From positions 1-64,000 of the forward strand of contig JAZRLR010000002.1 of assembly GCA_045646965.1 (NCBI GenBank): a stretch of 64,000 bases of DNA, in the 5' to 3' direction. The notes beneath the pieces were generated by a model, which saw nothing but the letters and a program-made list of their open reading frames with translations, was not told the DNA's origin and ran no database searches. Source of the stretch: HGM04593 sp045646965 (lineage in GTDB: Bacteria; Bacteroidota; Bacteroidia; Bacteroidales; Bacteroidaceae). Below, in pieces: positions 52,348 through 61,556 of the stretch (position 1 is the stretch's first letter; each line of letters begins with the position of its first letter). Made by a program: the position numbers and the translations under genes.

Positions 52348-52805
52348 AAAAGATTCTCTTTGTGTGCCACGGAAACATCTGTCGTTCTCCGATGGCCGAA
52401 TTTGTGATGAAAAATATGGCCTCGGCGGCCGATTTATATGTGGAGTCGGCTGCAACGAGCAGCGAGGAGATTGGTAACTCGGTCTATCCGCCTGCAGTGC
52501 GCGAGCTTGCCCGTCACGGAATATCGTGCGAGGGTAAACGTGCCCGTCGCATCACTGCTGCCGATTTCTCTCACTTCGATATGGTGATTGTGATGGAGGA
52601 TTACAATATACGAAATATGCGCTCGTTGCCCACGCAGGGTAAGGTGTGGAAACTGCTCGATTTTGCGGGTTGCACAGCTGTGGGCGCTGCCGAGCCTTTG
52701 CAGGGCGGCGATATTTCCGACCCGTGGTATCACGGCGATTTCTCCCTCACATACAGGGAGATAGAGAATGGTTGCAAGGGGTTAATGTGCTATCTGGGGC
52801 TGTAA
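52344..52805 (+). CDS. Low-molecular-weight protein-tyrosine phosphatase
   Basis: A 153-residue phosphatase. The P-loop CHGNICR at residues 8-14 has the CX5R signature with Cys8 as nucleophile, and SDPWYHGD near residue 131 the general-acid Asp. In other bacteria such Wzb-like enzymes act on autokinase tails. Here it sits between cdd and ruvC, far from the capsule operon, which has its own PHP phosphatase, so a separate signalling role is likely. It overlaps cdd by four bases. Confidence 0.93.
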   Translation: MKKILFVCHGNICRSPMAEFVMKNMASAADLYVESAATSSEEIGNSVYPPAVRELARHGISCEGKRARRITAADFSHFDMVIVMEDYNIRNMRSLPTQGKVWKLLDFAGCTAVGAAEPLQGGDISDPWYHGDFSLTYREIENGCKGLMCYLGL

Positions 52806-52809
52806 GGTT

Positions 52810-53391
52810 ATGCAGACATCTGTGACTCCTTCCACCGACGACAGGGTTATTATGGGCATAGACCCGGGAACGAACCTTATGGGCTATGCCTTCATTGGAA
52901 TTAACGGGAACCGCGCCCGTCTCATTGCTATGGGTGTTATAGACCTGCGCAAGTGCCACGATAGTTACATAAAGCTGGGCGAGATATTCTCTCGTGTGCA
53001 GGGGCTCATAAAATCTTTTCTCCCCGATGAACTTGCCATCGAAGCTCCTTTCTTTGGAAAAAACGTGCAGAGTATGCTCAAGTTGGGGCGTGCGCAGGGC
53101 GTTGCCATAGCCGCCGCCATAAGCCGCGATGTGCCCATTCACGAGTATGCCCCGCTAAAGATAAAGATGGCTATAACGGGTAACGGCGGCGCGTCGAAAC
53201 AGCAGGTGGCCGATATGCTGCGCCGTCTGCTCAATATCTCGGCCGACGAGATGCCTCGTTTTATGGATGCCACCGATGCGCTGGGTGCCGCCTATTGTCA
53301 TTTTATTCAGCGCAATACTCCCGTCACAGGTACCAAATACAGCAGTTGGGCCGACTTTGTGCGTAAAAACAGCGACAAGGTAAAAAAATAG
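52810..53391 (+). CDS. ruvC: Holliday junction resolvase RuvC
   Basis: A 193-residue endonuclease that cuts four-way junctions in recombination. The first catalytic Asp is residue 18 in MGIDPGTNLMGY, the Glu is in LAIEAPFFGKN near residue 78, and the C-terminal Asp pair is in MDATDALGAAYCHF near residues 155-165. The length is usual. RuvA and RuvB are not in the window. It is the third gene of the cdd operon and meets the PD40/OmpA lipoprotein gene tail to tail within two bases. Confidence 0.95.
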   Translation: MQTSVTPSTDDRVIMGIDPGTNLMGYAFIGINGNRARLIAMGVIDLRKCHDSYIKLGEIFSRVQGLIKSFLPDELAIEAPFFGKNVQSMLKLGRAQGVAIAAAISRDVPIHEYAPLKIKMAITGNGGASKQQVADMLRRLLNISADEMPRFMDATDALGAAYCHFIQRNTPVTGTKYSSWADFVRKNSDKVKK

Positions 53392-53392
53392 T

Positions 53393-55393
53393 CTATTCGT
53401 AGAGGTTATATGTGGTGCGCAGCACCTGGAACTCTGTGCGACGGTTGAGGCTATTGCATATCTCGCGCTGCTCTTCATCCTGCAAAGCATTTATATAGGC
53501 CTCTGTGAGCACATCTCCCTCATTGAGGAAGGTGTACTGCTCGGTGAGCTTCTTCGCAACCACCTTGGGTGTGCTCTCGCCATATCCTTTGGCTGTGAGG
53601 CGGTCGGCTGCAATGCCTTTGCCCACAAGATATTCTACAACCGACTCGGCGCGTGCCTGCGACAGTTTCTCGTTGTATTTGTCGCTGCCTTTGTAGTCGC
53701 AGTGCGAGCTTAACTCAATTGTCACGTTGGGGTTCTGGTCGAGCAGCTCGGCAAGTTTGTCGAGCGAGCCTTCCGACTCTTTTGTGAGTGTGGCCTTGTC
53801 AAATTCATAGAAGATATTGTCTATGAGCACGGGGCGGCTCACAGAGGGCAGCACAAAATCGCGCTGATAAGTTCTGCTCTCGTCGGTGCTGTCGGTTGTG
53901 AGCTCCTGCATAGCGTTGAGGTAGCCCTTGCAACTGCCAAGTAGCACATATTCCACTCCGGGTGTCACGCGTACCGAGTAGTAGCCGTCTTTCATAACAC
54001 CGATACTGCTGTTTGTGCCGTCTTTTCCCACTATGTGTATTATGCCTTCGGGCAGTTCGTAACCGTCTTTCTCATATATCCAGCCGTAGAGTGTGTGCAC
54101 CGTCTCGGGGAGGTAGAACGAATATATGTGGTCCCAGCCGCGGGCATCGCCTCTGTTCGAAGAGAAATATCCGCGATAGAGTCCCGGTGCAAATGTTATG
54201 CCGAAGTCGTCGCCGTTTGAGTTCACGGGCGACATAAGGTTGTTTATCTCCCACACGCTGTCGTTTTTCTGTGTGGCGCAGTAAATGTCGAGGCCTCCCA
54301 TACCCGGGTAACCGTCCGACGAGAAGAAGAGCTCGCCCTTGGGGCCGAATGAGGGGAACTGCTCGTCGCCCACGGTGTTTATTGCGCTGCCCAGGTTCTC
54401 CACAATGCCTTCGTGGGCTTTGCTTTCTCCTATGTAGAAGCGCCAGATGTCGAGGCCTCCCTCGCCGCCTGCCATATCGGATGTGAAGTAGAGCCACTCT
54501 CCGTCGGGCGATACTGCGGGGTGGGCGTATGAGGATAGCGTGTCGCTTGAAATCTCCACTCTCTTTGCTGCGCCCCACGAGGCGTCGCTGCGGCTGCTGC
54601 TGAAAATCTCGGCATAGCGGGGCGACTGGTTGTCGGTGGCACAACGTGTGAAATACATTGTCTTGCCGTCGGGGGTAAATGCGCAGGCGCCATCTTCGTA
54701 CTCACTGTTTATTTCGCTCTCAATTATTTCGGTCTTTTGCCAGCGTCCTTTGTCGTCGCGGCGGGTGAGGAATATGTCGGCGCTCTTTTGCCCCGTGACA
54801 CCGCTTAAATCGTCGCCTTTGGCCTCTTTGCGGGTTGATGTGGTTACAATCATTGTGGTGTCGCCGCCCACATACATAGGGCAGTAGTCGCTGCGCTGTC
54901 CGTTCAGCTCTTTCGATTTTTTTACGATGTAGCGTGTGGGGTTCTGCTTCCACTCGAGCGACTGACGTGCGGCCTGTAGGCCCACCTGTGCGAGCCTGTC
55001 CTCGCCGTTCAGCTGCAGAAAGGCCTCGTAGTTCTTTGCGGCAGCCTTGTAGTCGCCCTTCTCGAGCTGTGCGTCGGCAAGGTGGCGCAACGCAAGAGAG
55101 TCGGGGTAGTTGTATCGCACGGCGTTCATATAAGCACCCACAGCACGCACTGCGTTGTTACTTTTGCGATAGCACTCGCCGAGCTTCCACGCAACCACGG
55201 CGCGCTTGTCCTTCTCTTTGGGAGATATTTTGCGATAGGCACGCTGATACTGCACCGCAGCCTCGTGGTACTCGTTCACGGCAGCAAATTGGTCACCTTT
55301 TTTGATGGCCTTCTCGCTGCCGCACGATAGCGTGACGGCTGTCAGCAGCAGTAGCGTGATGTTAAAAAGTATGCTTTTAATCTTGTCGGTCAT
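53393..55393 (-). CDS. PorE-like TPR/PD40/OmpA lipoprotein
   Basis: A 666-residue envelope lipoprotein. The lipobox ends at Cys24. Residues about 30-160 are TPR repeats (FAAVNEYHEAAVQYQRAY, KGDYKAAAKNYEAFLQL); about 165-440 a PD40-type propeller with repeated TPDGKTMYFT, SPDGEWLYFTSD and FGPKGELFFSSDG units; about 455-530 a carboxypeptidase-regulatory-like domain; and from about 545 an OmpA domain (IFYEFDKATLTKESEGSLDKL, VTIELSSHCDYKGSD, NRRTEFQVLRT) that binds peptidoglycan. This order is that of PorE, a type IX secretion periplasmic link, though other Bacteroidota proteins share it. It is the last gene of a minus-strand run behind topB. Confidence 0.88.
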   Translation of the reverse strand: MTDKIKSILFNITLLLLTAVTLSCGSEKAIKKGDQFAAVNEYHEAAVQYQRAYRKISPKEKDKRAVVAWKLGECYRKSNNAVRAVGAYMNAVRYNYPDSLALRHLADAQLEKGDYKAAAKNYEAFLQLNGEDRLAQVGLQAARQSLEWKQNPTRYIVKKSKELNGQRSDYCPMYVGGDTTMIVTTSTRKEAKGDDLSGVTGQKSADIFLTRRDDKGRWQKTEIIESEINSEYEDGACAFTPDGKTMYFTRCATDNQSPRYAEIFSSSRSDASWGAAKRVEISSDTLSSYAHPAVSPDGEWLYFTSDMAGGEGGLDIWRFYIGESKAHEGIVENLGSAINTVGDEQFPSFGPKGELFFSSDGYPGMGGLDIYCATQKNDSVWEINNLMSPVNSNGDDFGITFAPGLYRGYFSSNRGDARGWDHIYSFYLPETVHTLYGWIYEKDGYELPEGIIHIVGKDGTNSSIGVMKDGYYSVRVTPGVEYVLLGSCKGYLNAMQELTTDSTDESRTYQRDFVLPSVSRPVLIDNIFYEFDKATLTKESEGSLDKLAELLDQNPNVTIELSSHCDYKGSDKYNEKLSQARAESVVEYLVGKGIAADRLTAKGYGESTPKVVAKKLTEQYTFLNEGDVLTEAYINALQDEEQREICNSLNRRTEFQVLRTTYNLYE

Positions 55394-55432
55394 AAAATAT
55401 ATAACTGACTTTTTGTGCGGAAATTGTATGCG

Positions 55433-57343
55433 TCACTCTTTTTTTGCAAAACTTTCCATAGTGCTGTTATCCTCGAGCACCTCTTTTATCACCTTGTCGA
55501 GCATTAGTTTCAGCTCCTCGATGAATGTTTTTGCTTCGTATTTCTGTTTCTCTATGTCGCGCAGTTTTTTCTCCCACTGTCCCGTGAGCTCGGCGCTTTT
55601 GAGAAGGTCGTTCTTTATGAGGCCTATGAGCTCGATGCCTGTGGGGGTTGCCACGATGTTTCTCTTTACCTTCTGTATGTAGTTGCGCTTGTATAGAGTC
55701 TTTATAATTTCGGCACGGGTGGCGGGGCGGCCTATGCCGTTCTCCTTGAGTGCCTCGCGCAGCTCCTCGTCATCGATGTTTCTTCCGGCAGTCTCCATAG
55801 CACGCACAAGGGTGCCCTCGGTGTATGGCCTTGGAGGGGTAGTCCACTTCTCTATGAGTTCGGGTGTGTGTGGCCCGCTCTCACCCTTTGTGAATTGTAC
55901 AAGAGGCGTGGCCTCGGTGTCGGCTGTCTCTTCCTCCTCTTTGAATACAACCTTCCACCCGGGCTCGACGATTGTTCTTTCCGATGTCTTGAAAAGCACA
56001 TCGGCGCTTTCGCCTGTCACCGTGGTTGTGCGATACTTGCACTCGGGGTAGAACGCCGCAATGAAACGGCGTGCAATGAGGTCGTACACCTTTTTCTCTA
56101 TGTCGGTGAGCCCCTGCGGATATACTCCCGTGGGGATAATGGCGTGGTGGTCGGTAACTTTTTTGTTATCGAAAACTTTCTTTGATTTTTGCAGAGTCTG
56201 CCCCATAAGGGGTGCTGTCAGGCTCTGGTAGTCGTGCAGTCCCTTGAGTATGCCGGGGCATTTGGGGTAAATGTCGTCGCTCAAGTATGTGGTGTCCACG
56301 CGCGGATATGTGGTAAGTTTTTTCTCGTAGAGCGACTGTATGGTCTGCAGGGTTACGTCGATGGGAATACCATATTTCCTGTCGCACTCGCTTTGCAGGG
56401 AACCCAAGTCGAAGAGCGAGGGTGGCAGCTCCTTGCCATCTTTTTTCTCAATAGAGGTAACGGTGAACGGAGCCTCCTGCAGGCGTGCTATGAGCGCAGT
56501 GCCCTCTGCTTCGTTTGCTATGGGTTCTATGCCGGGGTTTGCAGCCTCGGCTTTTTTGAACGCCTCAGCTGTGTCAAAGGGTTGTCCCTTTTTTTCGGCC
56601 TTCTCCTTCAGCTTCTCAATTTCGGCCATAAGCTCGTCGTCACTCTTTTTTATTACCGCGTTGAAAGTGGTGTCGCGGTATGTGGTTTTCAGTACCCAGA
56701 ACTGCTTGGGCACGAAATTCTCGATTTCGAACTGTCTTTTGACGATGAGCGCGAGCGTGGGTGTCTGCACACGTCCTATGGAGAGTACCTGGTGGTTCTT
56801 TCCATATTTGAGCGTGTAGAGACGGGTGGCGTTCATTCCCAGGAGCCAGTCTCCTATGGAACGCGAGAGCCCCGCCTCGTACAACGGGCGGTACTCGCTC
56901 TGGTCTTTCAGTTGTGAAAAACCCTCGCGTATAGCCTCCTCGGTGAGCGATGACACCCACAGACGTTTCACGGGGCACTTTGCCTGCGCTTTCTGTATCA
57001 CCCAGCGTTGTATGAGCTCTCCCTCCTGGCCGGCATCGCCGCAGTTTATTATGTATTCGGCACTCTGCATAAGTTTCTCAATAGTGCCAAATTGCTTCTC
57101 TATACCTCGGTCGCTAATTAATTTTATGCCAAAGCGCGGTGGCACCATCGGCAGGCTGCCGAGGCTCCATCGTTGCCACATAGGGGTGTAGTCGCCCGGC
57201 TCTTTCAGCGTACAAAGGTGGCCGAAAGTCCAGGTGACACAGTAATTATTTCCTTCGTAAAAACCGTCGCGCTTGTTTCTTGCTCCCAGAACTTCGGCTA
57301 TCTCCTTGGCAACAGACGGTTTCTCTGCAATACATACAATCAT
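55433..57343 (-). CDS. topB: DNA topoisomerase III
   Basis: A 636-residue type IA topoisomerase. The TOPRIM domain has AEKPSVAKEIA at the start and CGDAGQEGEL with acidic metal ligands at residues 101-110. The catalytic Tyr is in KLTTYPRVDTTYL near residue 346, preceded by SIGRVQTPTLALIV. The C-terminal part VRAMETAGRNIDDEELREALKENGIGRPATRAEII is the end of the gate domain, and no zinc-ribbon repeats follow. It separates linked DNA strands in replication and recombination. It lies 12 bases after mutB. Mobile elements often carry such genes, but no other sign of transfer is visible here. Confidence 0.92.
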   Translation of the reverse strand: MIVCIAEKPSVAKEIAEVLGARNKRDGFYEGNNYCVTWTFGHLCTLKEPGDYTPMWQRWSLGSLPMVPPRFGIKLISDRGIEKQFGTIEKLMQSAEYIINCGDAGQEGELIQRWVIQKAQAKCPVKRLWVSSLTEEAIREGFSQLKDQSEYRPLYEAGLSRSIGDWLLGMNATRLYTLKYGKNHQVLSIGRVQTPTLALIVKRQFEIENFVPKQFWVLKTTYRDTTFNAVIKKSDDELMAEIEKLKEKAEKKGQPFDTAEAFKKAEAANPGIEPIANEAEGTALIARLQEAPFTVTSIEKKDGKELPPSLFDLGSLQSECDRKYGIPIDVTLQTIQSLYEKKLTTYPRVDTTYLSDDIYPKCPGILKGLHDYQSLTAPLMGQTLQKSKKVFDNKKVTDHHAIIPTGVYPQGLTDIEKKVYDLIARRFIAAFYPECKYRTTTVTGESADVLFKTSERTIVEPGWKVVFKEEEETADTEATPLVQFTKGESGPHTPELIEKWTTPPRPYTEGTLVRAMETAGRNIDDEELREALKENGIGRPATRAEIIKTLYKRNYIQKVKRNIVATPTGIELIGLIKNDLLKSAELTGQWEKKLRDIEKQKYEAKTFIEELKLMLDKVIKEVLEDNSTMESFAKKE

Positions 57344-57355
57344 TGAGTCTTTTCC

Positions 57356-59488
57356 TTACTCTTCGCTTAAAAAAATGTTCATAAGCTCACAGGCAGCCTT
57401 GGCAACGCTTGTGCCGGGGCCGAAGATGCCTATCACACCTGCGCGGTAGAGGAAATCGTAGTCCTGCGCAGGAATTACACCACCTGCAAATACCATAATA
57501 TCCTCGCGGCCGAGCTTTGCAAGCTCCTCTATGAGTTGCGGTATAAGTGTCTTGTGTCCTGCGGCAAGCGACGACACACCCACGGCGTGCACATCGTTCT
57601 CCACAGCCTGACGCGCCACCTCGGCAGGTGTCTGGAACAGCATACCCATATCCACGTCGAAGCCGCAGTCGGCATATCCCGTGGCAACTACCTTTGCGCC
57701 GCGGTCGTGGCCGTCCTGTCCCATCTTGGCAATCATCACTCGGGGACGGCGTCCCTCTCTCTTTGTAAACTCCTCGGTGAGACGACACGCCTCCTTGAAG
57801 GTCTCGTCCTCTTTGCTCTCTGCTGAATACACTCCCGAAATGGTTCTTATTATAGCTTTGTAACGTCCTGCGACAGCCTCGCAAGCGTCGGAAATCTCGC
57901 CAAGTGTGGCACGCACTCCTGCCGCCTCCACGGCCGCCTCGAGCAGGTTGCCCTCGCCGCTGCGTGCGCACTCGGTAATCTTGTCGAGGGCTGCCTTCAC
58001 GGCCGCCTCGTTACGGTTTTTGCGGTTGCGCTCTATGGCCTGCAACTGCTCTTCGCGCACTGCGGTATTGTCAATCTCGAGTATGTCGATGGGCTCCTCT
58101 TTGTCGAGGCAGTAGGCGTTTGTGCCCACAATTATCTGTTTGCCGCTGTCGATGCGTGCCTGTGTGCGTGCTGCGGCCTCCTCGATGCGCATCTTGGGCA
58201 GGCCTGTCTCTATGGCTTTTGCCATACCTCCGAGCTCCTCAATCTCCTCGATTAGTTTCCACGCCTTTTCGGCAATCTCTTTTGTGAGGCTCTCCACATA
58301 GTAGGAACCGCCCCAGGGGTCTATCACACGGCAGATGTTTGTCTCCTCCTGCAAGTAAATCTGTGTGTTACGGGCGATGCGTGCCGAAAAGTCGGTGGGC
58401 AGCGCAATGGCCTCGTCGAGCGCATTTGTGTGCAGCGACTGTGTGTGTCCCATAGCTGCGCTCATAGCTTCAATTACGGTGCGTCCCACGTTATTGAAGG
58501 GGTCTTGCTCGGTGAGCGACCATCCCGATGTCTGGCAGTGGGTGCGCAGAGCCATAGATTTGGGGTTCTTGGGGTTGAATCGCTTGATTATCTTTGCCCA
58601 CAGCATACGCGCCGCACGCATCTTGGCAATCTCCATAAAGGGGTTCATACCTATGCCCCAGAAGAACGACAGGCGTGGCGCAAAGGCATCTATGTCGATG
58701 CCTGCATTTACTCCCGCACGCACATACTCGAGGCCGTCGGCAAGGGTGTAGGCGAGCTCTATGTCGGCCGATGCGCCTGCCTCCTGCATATGGTAGCCCG
58801 AAATGGAAATTGAGTTGAACTTGGGCATCTTCTGCGAAGTGTAGGCAAATATGTCGCTGATTATGCGCATAGAGAATGCGGGGGGATATATATAGGTGTT
58901 GCGCACCATAAACTCCTTGAGGATATCGTTCTGTATGGTTCCGGCCATCTCCTCGAGCTTGGCTCCCTGCTCAAGGGCTGCGTTTATGTAGAATGCAAGC
59001 ACGGGAAGCACGGCGCCGTTCATAGTCATAGAGACCGACATTTTATTTAGGGGTATGCCGTCGAAGAGTTGTTCCATATTTTCCATACAGCATATCGACA
59101 CGCCGGCTTTTCCCACGTCGCCCACAACTCGTTCGTTGTCGGGGTTGTAGCCGCGGTGCGTGGGCAGGTCGAAGGCCACCGAAAGGCCTTTCTGTCCCGA
59201 CGCGAGGTTTCGGCGATAGAAGGCGTTACTCTCCTCGGCTGTGGAGAAGCCTGCATACTGTCTTATGGTCCACGGGCGGAAGGTGTACATCATAGAGTAG
59301 GGGCCTCGCAGGAAGGGCGGCAGGCCCGCTGCGTAGTCGAGGTGCTCCATCTCCTTGAGGTCGTCGGCTGTGTACACGGCTTTTACTTTTATCTGCTCGG
59401 CAGTCTCCCACGCAATGTCGGCGGTGTGCTGTGCGGTGTTTGCAGCGGTACCTGCAAATATATCTATATCGTTGAAAATCTTTCTCAT
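57356..59488 (-). CDS. mutB: Methylmalonyl-CoA mutase large subunit
   Basis: A 710-residue adenosylcobalamin enzyme that interconverts succinyl-CoA and methylmalonyl-CoA on the route to propionate. The TIM barrel occupies residues about 60-480 (RGPYSMMYTFRPWTIRQYAG, RTHCQTSGWSLTEQDP, DPWGGSYYVE). The C-terminal cobalamin domain has MGQDGHDRGAKVVATG near residue 595 with the DxHxxG motif that places His as the cobalt ligand. I use the ATG at 59488, ten bases after mutA; a longer frame begins inside mutA. It forms a heterodimer with the small subunit encoded upstream. Confidence 0.95.
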   Translation of the reverse strand: MRKIFNDIDIFAGTAANTAQHTADIAWETAEQIKVKAVYTADDLKEMEHLDYAAGLPPFLRGPYSMMYTFRPWTIRQYAGFSTAEESNAFYRRNLASGQKGLSVAFDLPTHRGYNPDNERVVGDVGKAGVSICCMENMEQLFDGIPLNKMSVSMTMNGAVLPVLAFYINAALEQGAKLEEMAGTIQNDILKEFMVRNTYIYPPAFSMRIISDIFAYTSQKMPKFNSISISGYHMQEAGASADIELAYTLADGLEYVRAGVNAGIDIDAFAPRLSFFWGIGMNPFMEIAKMRAARMLWAKIIKRFNPKNPKSMALRTHCQTSGWSLTEQDPFNNVGRTVIEAMSAAMGHTQSLHTNALDEAIALPTDFSARIARNTQIYLQEETNICRVIDPWGGSYYVESLTKEIAEKAWKLIEEIEELGGMAKAIETGLPKMRIEEAAARTQARIDSGKQIIVGTNAYCLDKEEPIDILEIDNTAVREEQLQAIERNRKNRNEAAVKAALDKITECARSGEGNLLEAAVEAAGVRATLGEISDACEAVAGRYKAIIRTISGVYSAESKEDETFKEACRLTEEFTKREGRRPRVMIAKMGQDGHDRGAKVVATGYADCGFDVDMGMLFQTPAEVARQAVENDVHAVGVSSLAAGHKTLIPQLIEELAKLGREDIMVFAGGVIPAQDYDFLYRAGVIGIFGPGTSVAKAACELMNIFLSEE

Positions 59489-59498
59489 AACAAAAAAC

Positions 59499-61334
59499 TT
59501 ATATGCCCAGTTTAGCGTTGAGAGCCTTGAGCGTATCAAGCACGTTGGCTCTTATGTGTATGAAATTCTCTATGCCGGCTTTTTGCAACTCTTCGCTGCA
59601 GGCGGGTGCGCCTGCCACAATAAAGATTGCTTTCTCCTTGAGCGCCTCGTAGGCGGGCACGGCATACTCGGCGTATTCGTCGTCGCTCGAGCATATTACC
59701 ACGATATCGGCTTTGGCCTCTATGGCGGCTTTTGCACCCTCTTCCACGCTCTTGAAACCTAAATTGTCGATAATCTCGTATCCTGCGGCGGCAAGGAAAT
59801 TGCACGAGAACTGTGCTCTTGCCTGGCGCATCGCAAGGTTTCCTATCGTGAGCATAAAGGCTTTGGGGCGTTTACCGCTTCTCTCGGTGGCAAGGCGCAA
59901 CTGCTCAAACTCCTCGCCCAAACGCACGGGACGCAGGCCGCCGCACTCCTCGCCGCTGCCTGTGCAGCCGCAGCGTGTGTCGATGGGCTGTTTGCCCTCG
60001 CTTGTCTCGCTGAAATTGGGGTATTGGTTTGTGCCGAGAAGTATCTCCTTGCGTCGCGCGAGGGCTTTGCGTCTTGCGTCGCCCGATGCGTCGGTCTTCT
60101 CCTTTATTACACCGCTCTTAACCGCAGCGTGGAAACCACCGCCGTTCTCTATCTCGAGGAAGATATTCCAAGCCTCGCGGGCGATTGATGCGGTGAGGCT
60201 CTCAATGTAATATGAGCCTCCTGCGGGGTCGCTCACGGCGTCTATATGGCTCTCGTGCTTTAGTATGAGCTGCTGGTTTTTTGCAATTCTCTCGGCAAAT
60301 TCAGTGGGAGACTCAAATACCGAGTCGTAAGGTCTTACGGTTATTGATTCCACTCCCGCGATGGCTGCACTCATAGCCTCGGTCTGGGTGCGCAACATAT
60401 TTACATATGCGTCGAAGAGGGTGAGGTTGAATGTTGTGGTCTCGGCGTGTATAATCATCTTGCAAGCCTCTTTGTGTGAGGTGTACTTCTCTACAATCTT
60501 TGCCCACAGCATACGCGCAGCCCTGAATTTCGCAATCTCCATAAAGAAATTGCTCGACACACCCATATTGAACTTTATAATAGATGCGGCTCTTTCGGGA
60601 GCGAGGCCTGCCTCCACGGCGGCGTTCATATATTCGTTACCCCACGCAAGAGCGTAGCCGAGCTCCTGTGTTATATATGCTCCGCAGTTGTTAAGTATCA
60701 CAGCGTTCACGGCTGTGGTGCGCAGCTTCGGCAGTTCCTCGGTGGCTTGGGCTATGGCTTTTATCACTTGGGCATACTCCTCTATAACCTTGCCGTTGCA
60801 CAACTCCTTGCTTATGGGGTCGTAGTTTATTGAGCCTTCGATGCTTGCAAGGTCGTAGCCGCAACCTTTATAATATTCCACAAGCTGTGCGGCAAAGTCG
60901 GTGGCGCGCTTTGCGCATACATCGAAGTTGAGCTCTGTTTGCAGGGCGTCGATGCCGTCGAGCAACTGCGGTAACAGCTCGGGGCACACCGCCGAGCCTT
61001 TTATCTTGAATCCGATTGCTGTCACGCCCTCTTTTATCATTTTTTTTGCCTTTGCATTGGCTGCGGCGATATTCTCAACCGCGATGTCTGTTCTGACGCG
61101 CCATCTGTTGTCGGTTCTGTTTCCTCGTGTGAAGGGGAACTCGCCGGGCAGTGAACCGGCGATGTCAGTGGTGATGTCTTCTTTTCTGTAGAAGGGGTTT
61201 ACGATGAATCCCTCATCGGTTCTCCACACGAGCTTCTTGTCGTAGTCGGCACCTTTGAGGTCTTCTATTATCTTATCTTTCCATTCTTTGGCCGTGACAG
61301 CCTCGAAATCGCTGAAAAGTTTTTCTCTCTCCAT
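59499..61334 (-). CDS. mutA: Methylmalonyl-CoA mutase small subunit
   Basis: A 611-residue homologue of the large subunit that supports it without binding cobalamin. LFSDFEAVTAKEWKDKIIEDL starts the protein, barrel motifs such as AGGSYYIESLT near 375 and MLRTQTEAMSAAIAGVES near 315 remain, but in the C-terminal domain RPKAFMLTIGNLAMRQARAQF takes the place of DxHxxG, as usual for this subunit. It is first of the run mutA-mutB-topB-PorE-like. A -7 box (61381-61388) lies about 50 bp upstream, mirrored with that of the nuclease gene. Confidence 0.94.
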   Translation of the reverse strand: MEREKLFSDFEAVTAKEWKDKIIEDLKGADYDKKLVWRTDEGFIVNPFYRKEDITTDIAGSLPGEFPFTRGNRTDNRWRVRTDIAVENIAAANAKAKKMIKEGVTAIGFKIKGSAVCPELLPQLLDGIDALQTELNFDVCAKRATDFAAQLVEYYKGCGYDLASIEGSINYDPISKELCNGKVIEEYAQVIKAIAQATEELPKLRTTAVNAVILNNCGAYITQELGYALAWGNEYMNAAVEAGLAPERAASIIKFNMGVSSNFFMEIAKFRAARMLWAKIVEKYTSHKEACKMIIHAETTTFNLTLFDAYVNMLRTQTEAMSAAIAGVESITVRPYDSVFESPTEFAERIAKNQQLILKHESHIDAVSDPAGGSYYIESLTASIAREAWNIFLEIENGGGFHAAVKSGVIKEKTDASGDARRKALARRKEILLGTNQYPNFSETSEGKQPIDTRCGCTGSGEECGGLRPVRLGEEFEQLRLATERSGKRPKAFMLTIGNLAMRQARAQFSCNFLAAAGYEIIDNLGFKSVEEGAKAAIEAKADIVVICSSDDEYAEYAVPAYEALKEKAIFIVAGAPACSEELQKAGIENFIHIRANVLDTLKALNAKLGI

Positions 61335-61380
61335 TTCTGTAATATTTAGAGTTCTTTGATTCTATGCAATTTGCGAAAAG

Positions 61381-61436
61381 CAAAGTTATATATTTTTTTT
61401 AAATGTGCGTACAATCTAAAAAAAAACATAACTTTG
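61381..61436. promoter_or_regulatory. Divergent promoters of mutA and the endonuclease gene, mirrored -7 boxes
   Basis: On the minus strand TAACTTTG (61381-61388) faces mutA; on the plus strand TAACTTTG (61429-61436) faces the endonuclease gene. The boxes and their flanks form a 9-bp inverted repeat 38 bp apart. Clear -33 boxes are lacking on both sides (only TTG at a 23-nt distance for mutA). Confidence 0.5.
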
Positions 61437-61556
61437 TAACAAACTTATATAGGTATCTCTCCGTGCCGATGAATGTGGCTGGGGCTTTGTGGCATCTTCT
61501 GCACGGTGTGCGGAGGTTTGCGCGCAAATTAATTTATTTATAAAAAACTATTTGCT

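Noticed and set aside
55433..57343. topB as a sign of an integrated conjugative element
   Set aside because: No integrase, relaxase, transposase or tra genes lie near it, and it is embedded between housekeeping-type genes.
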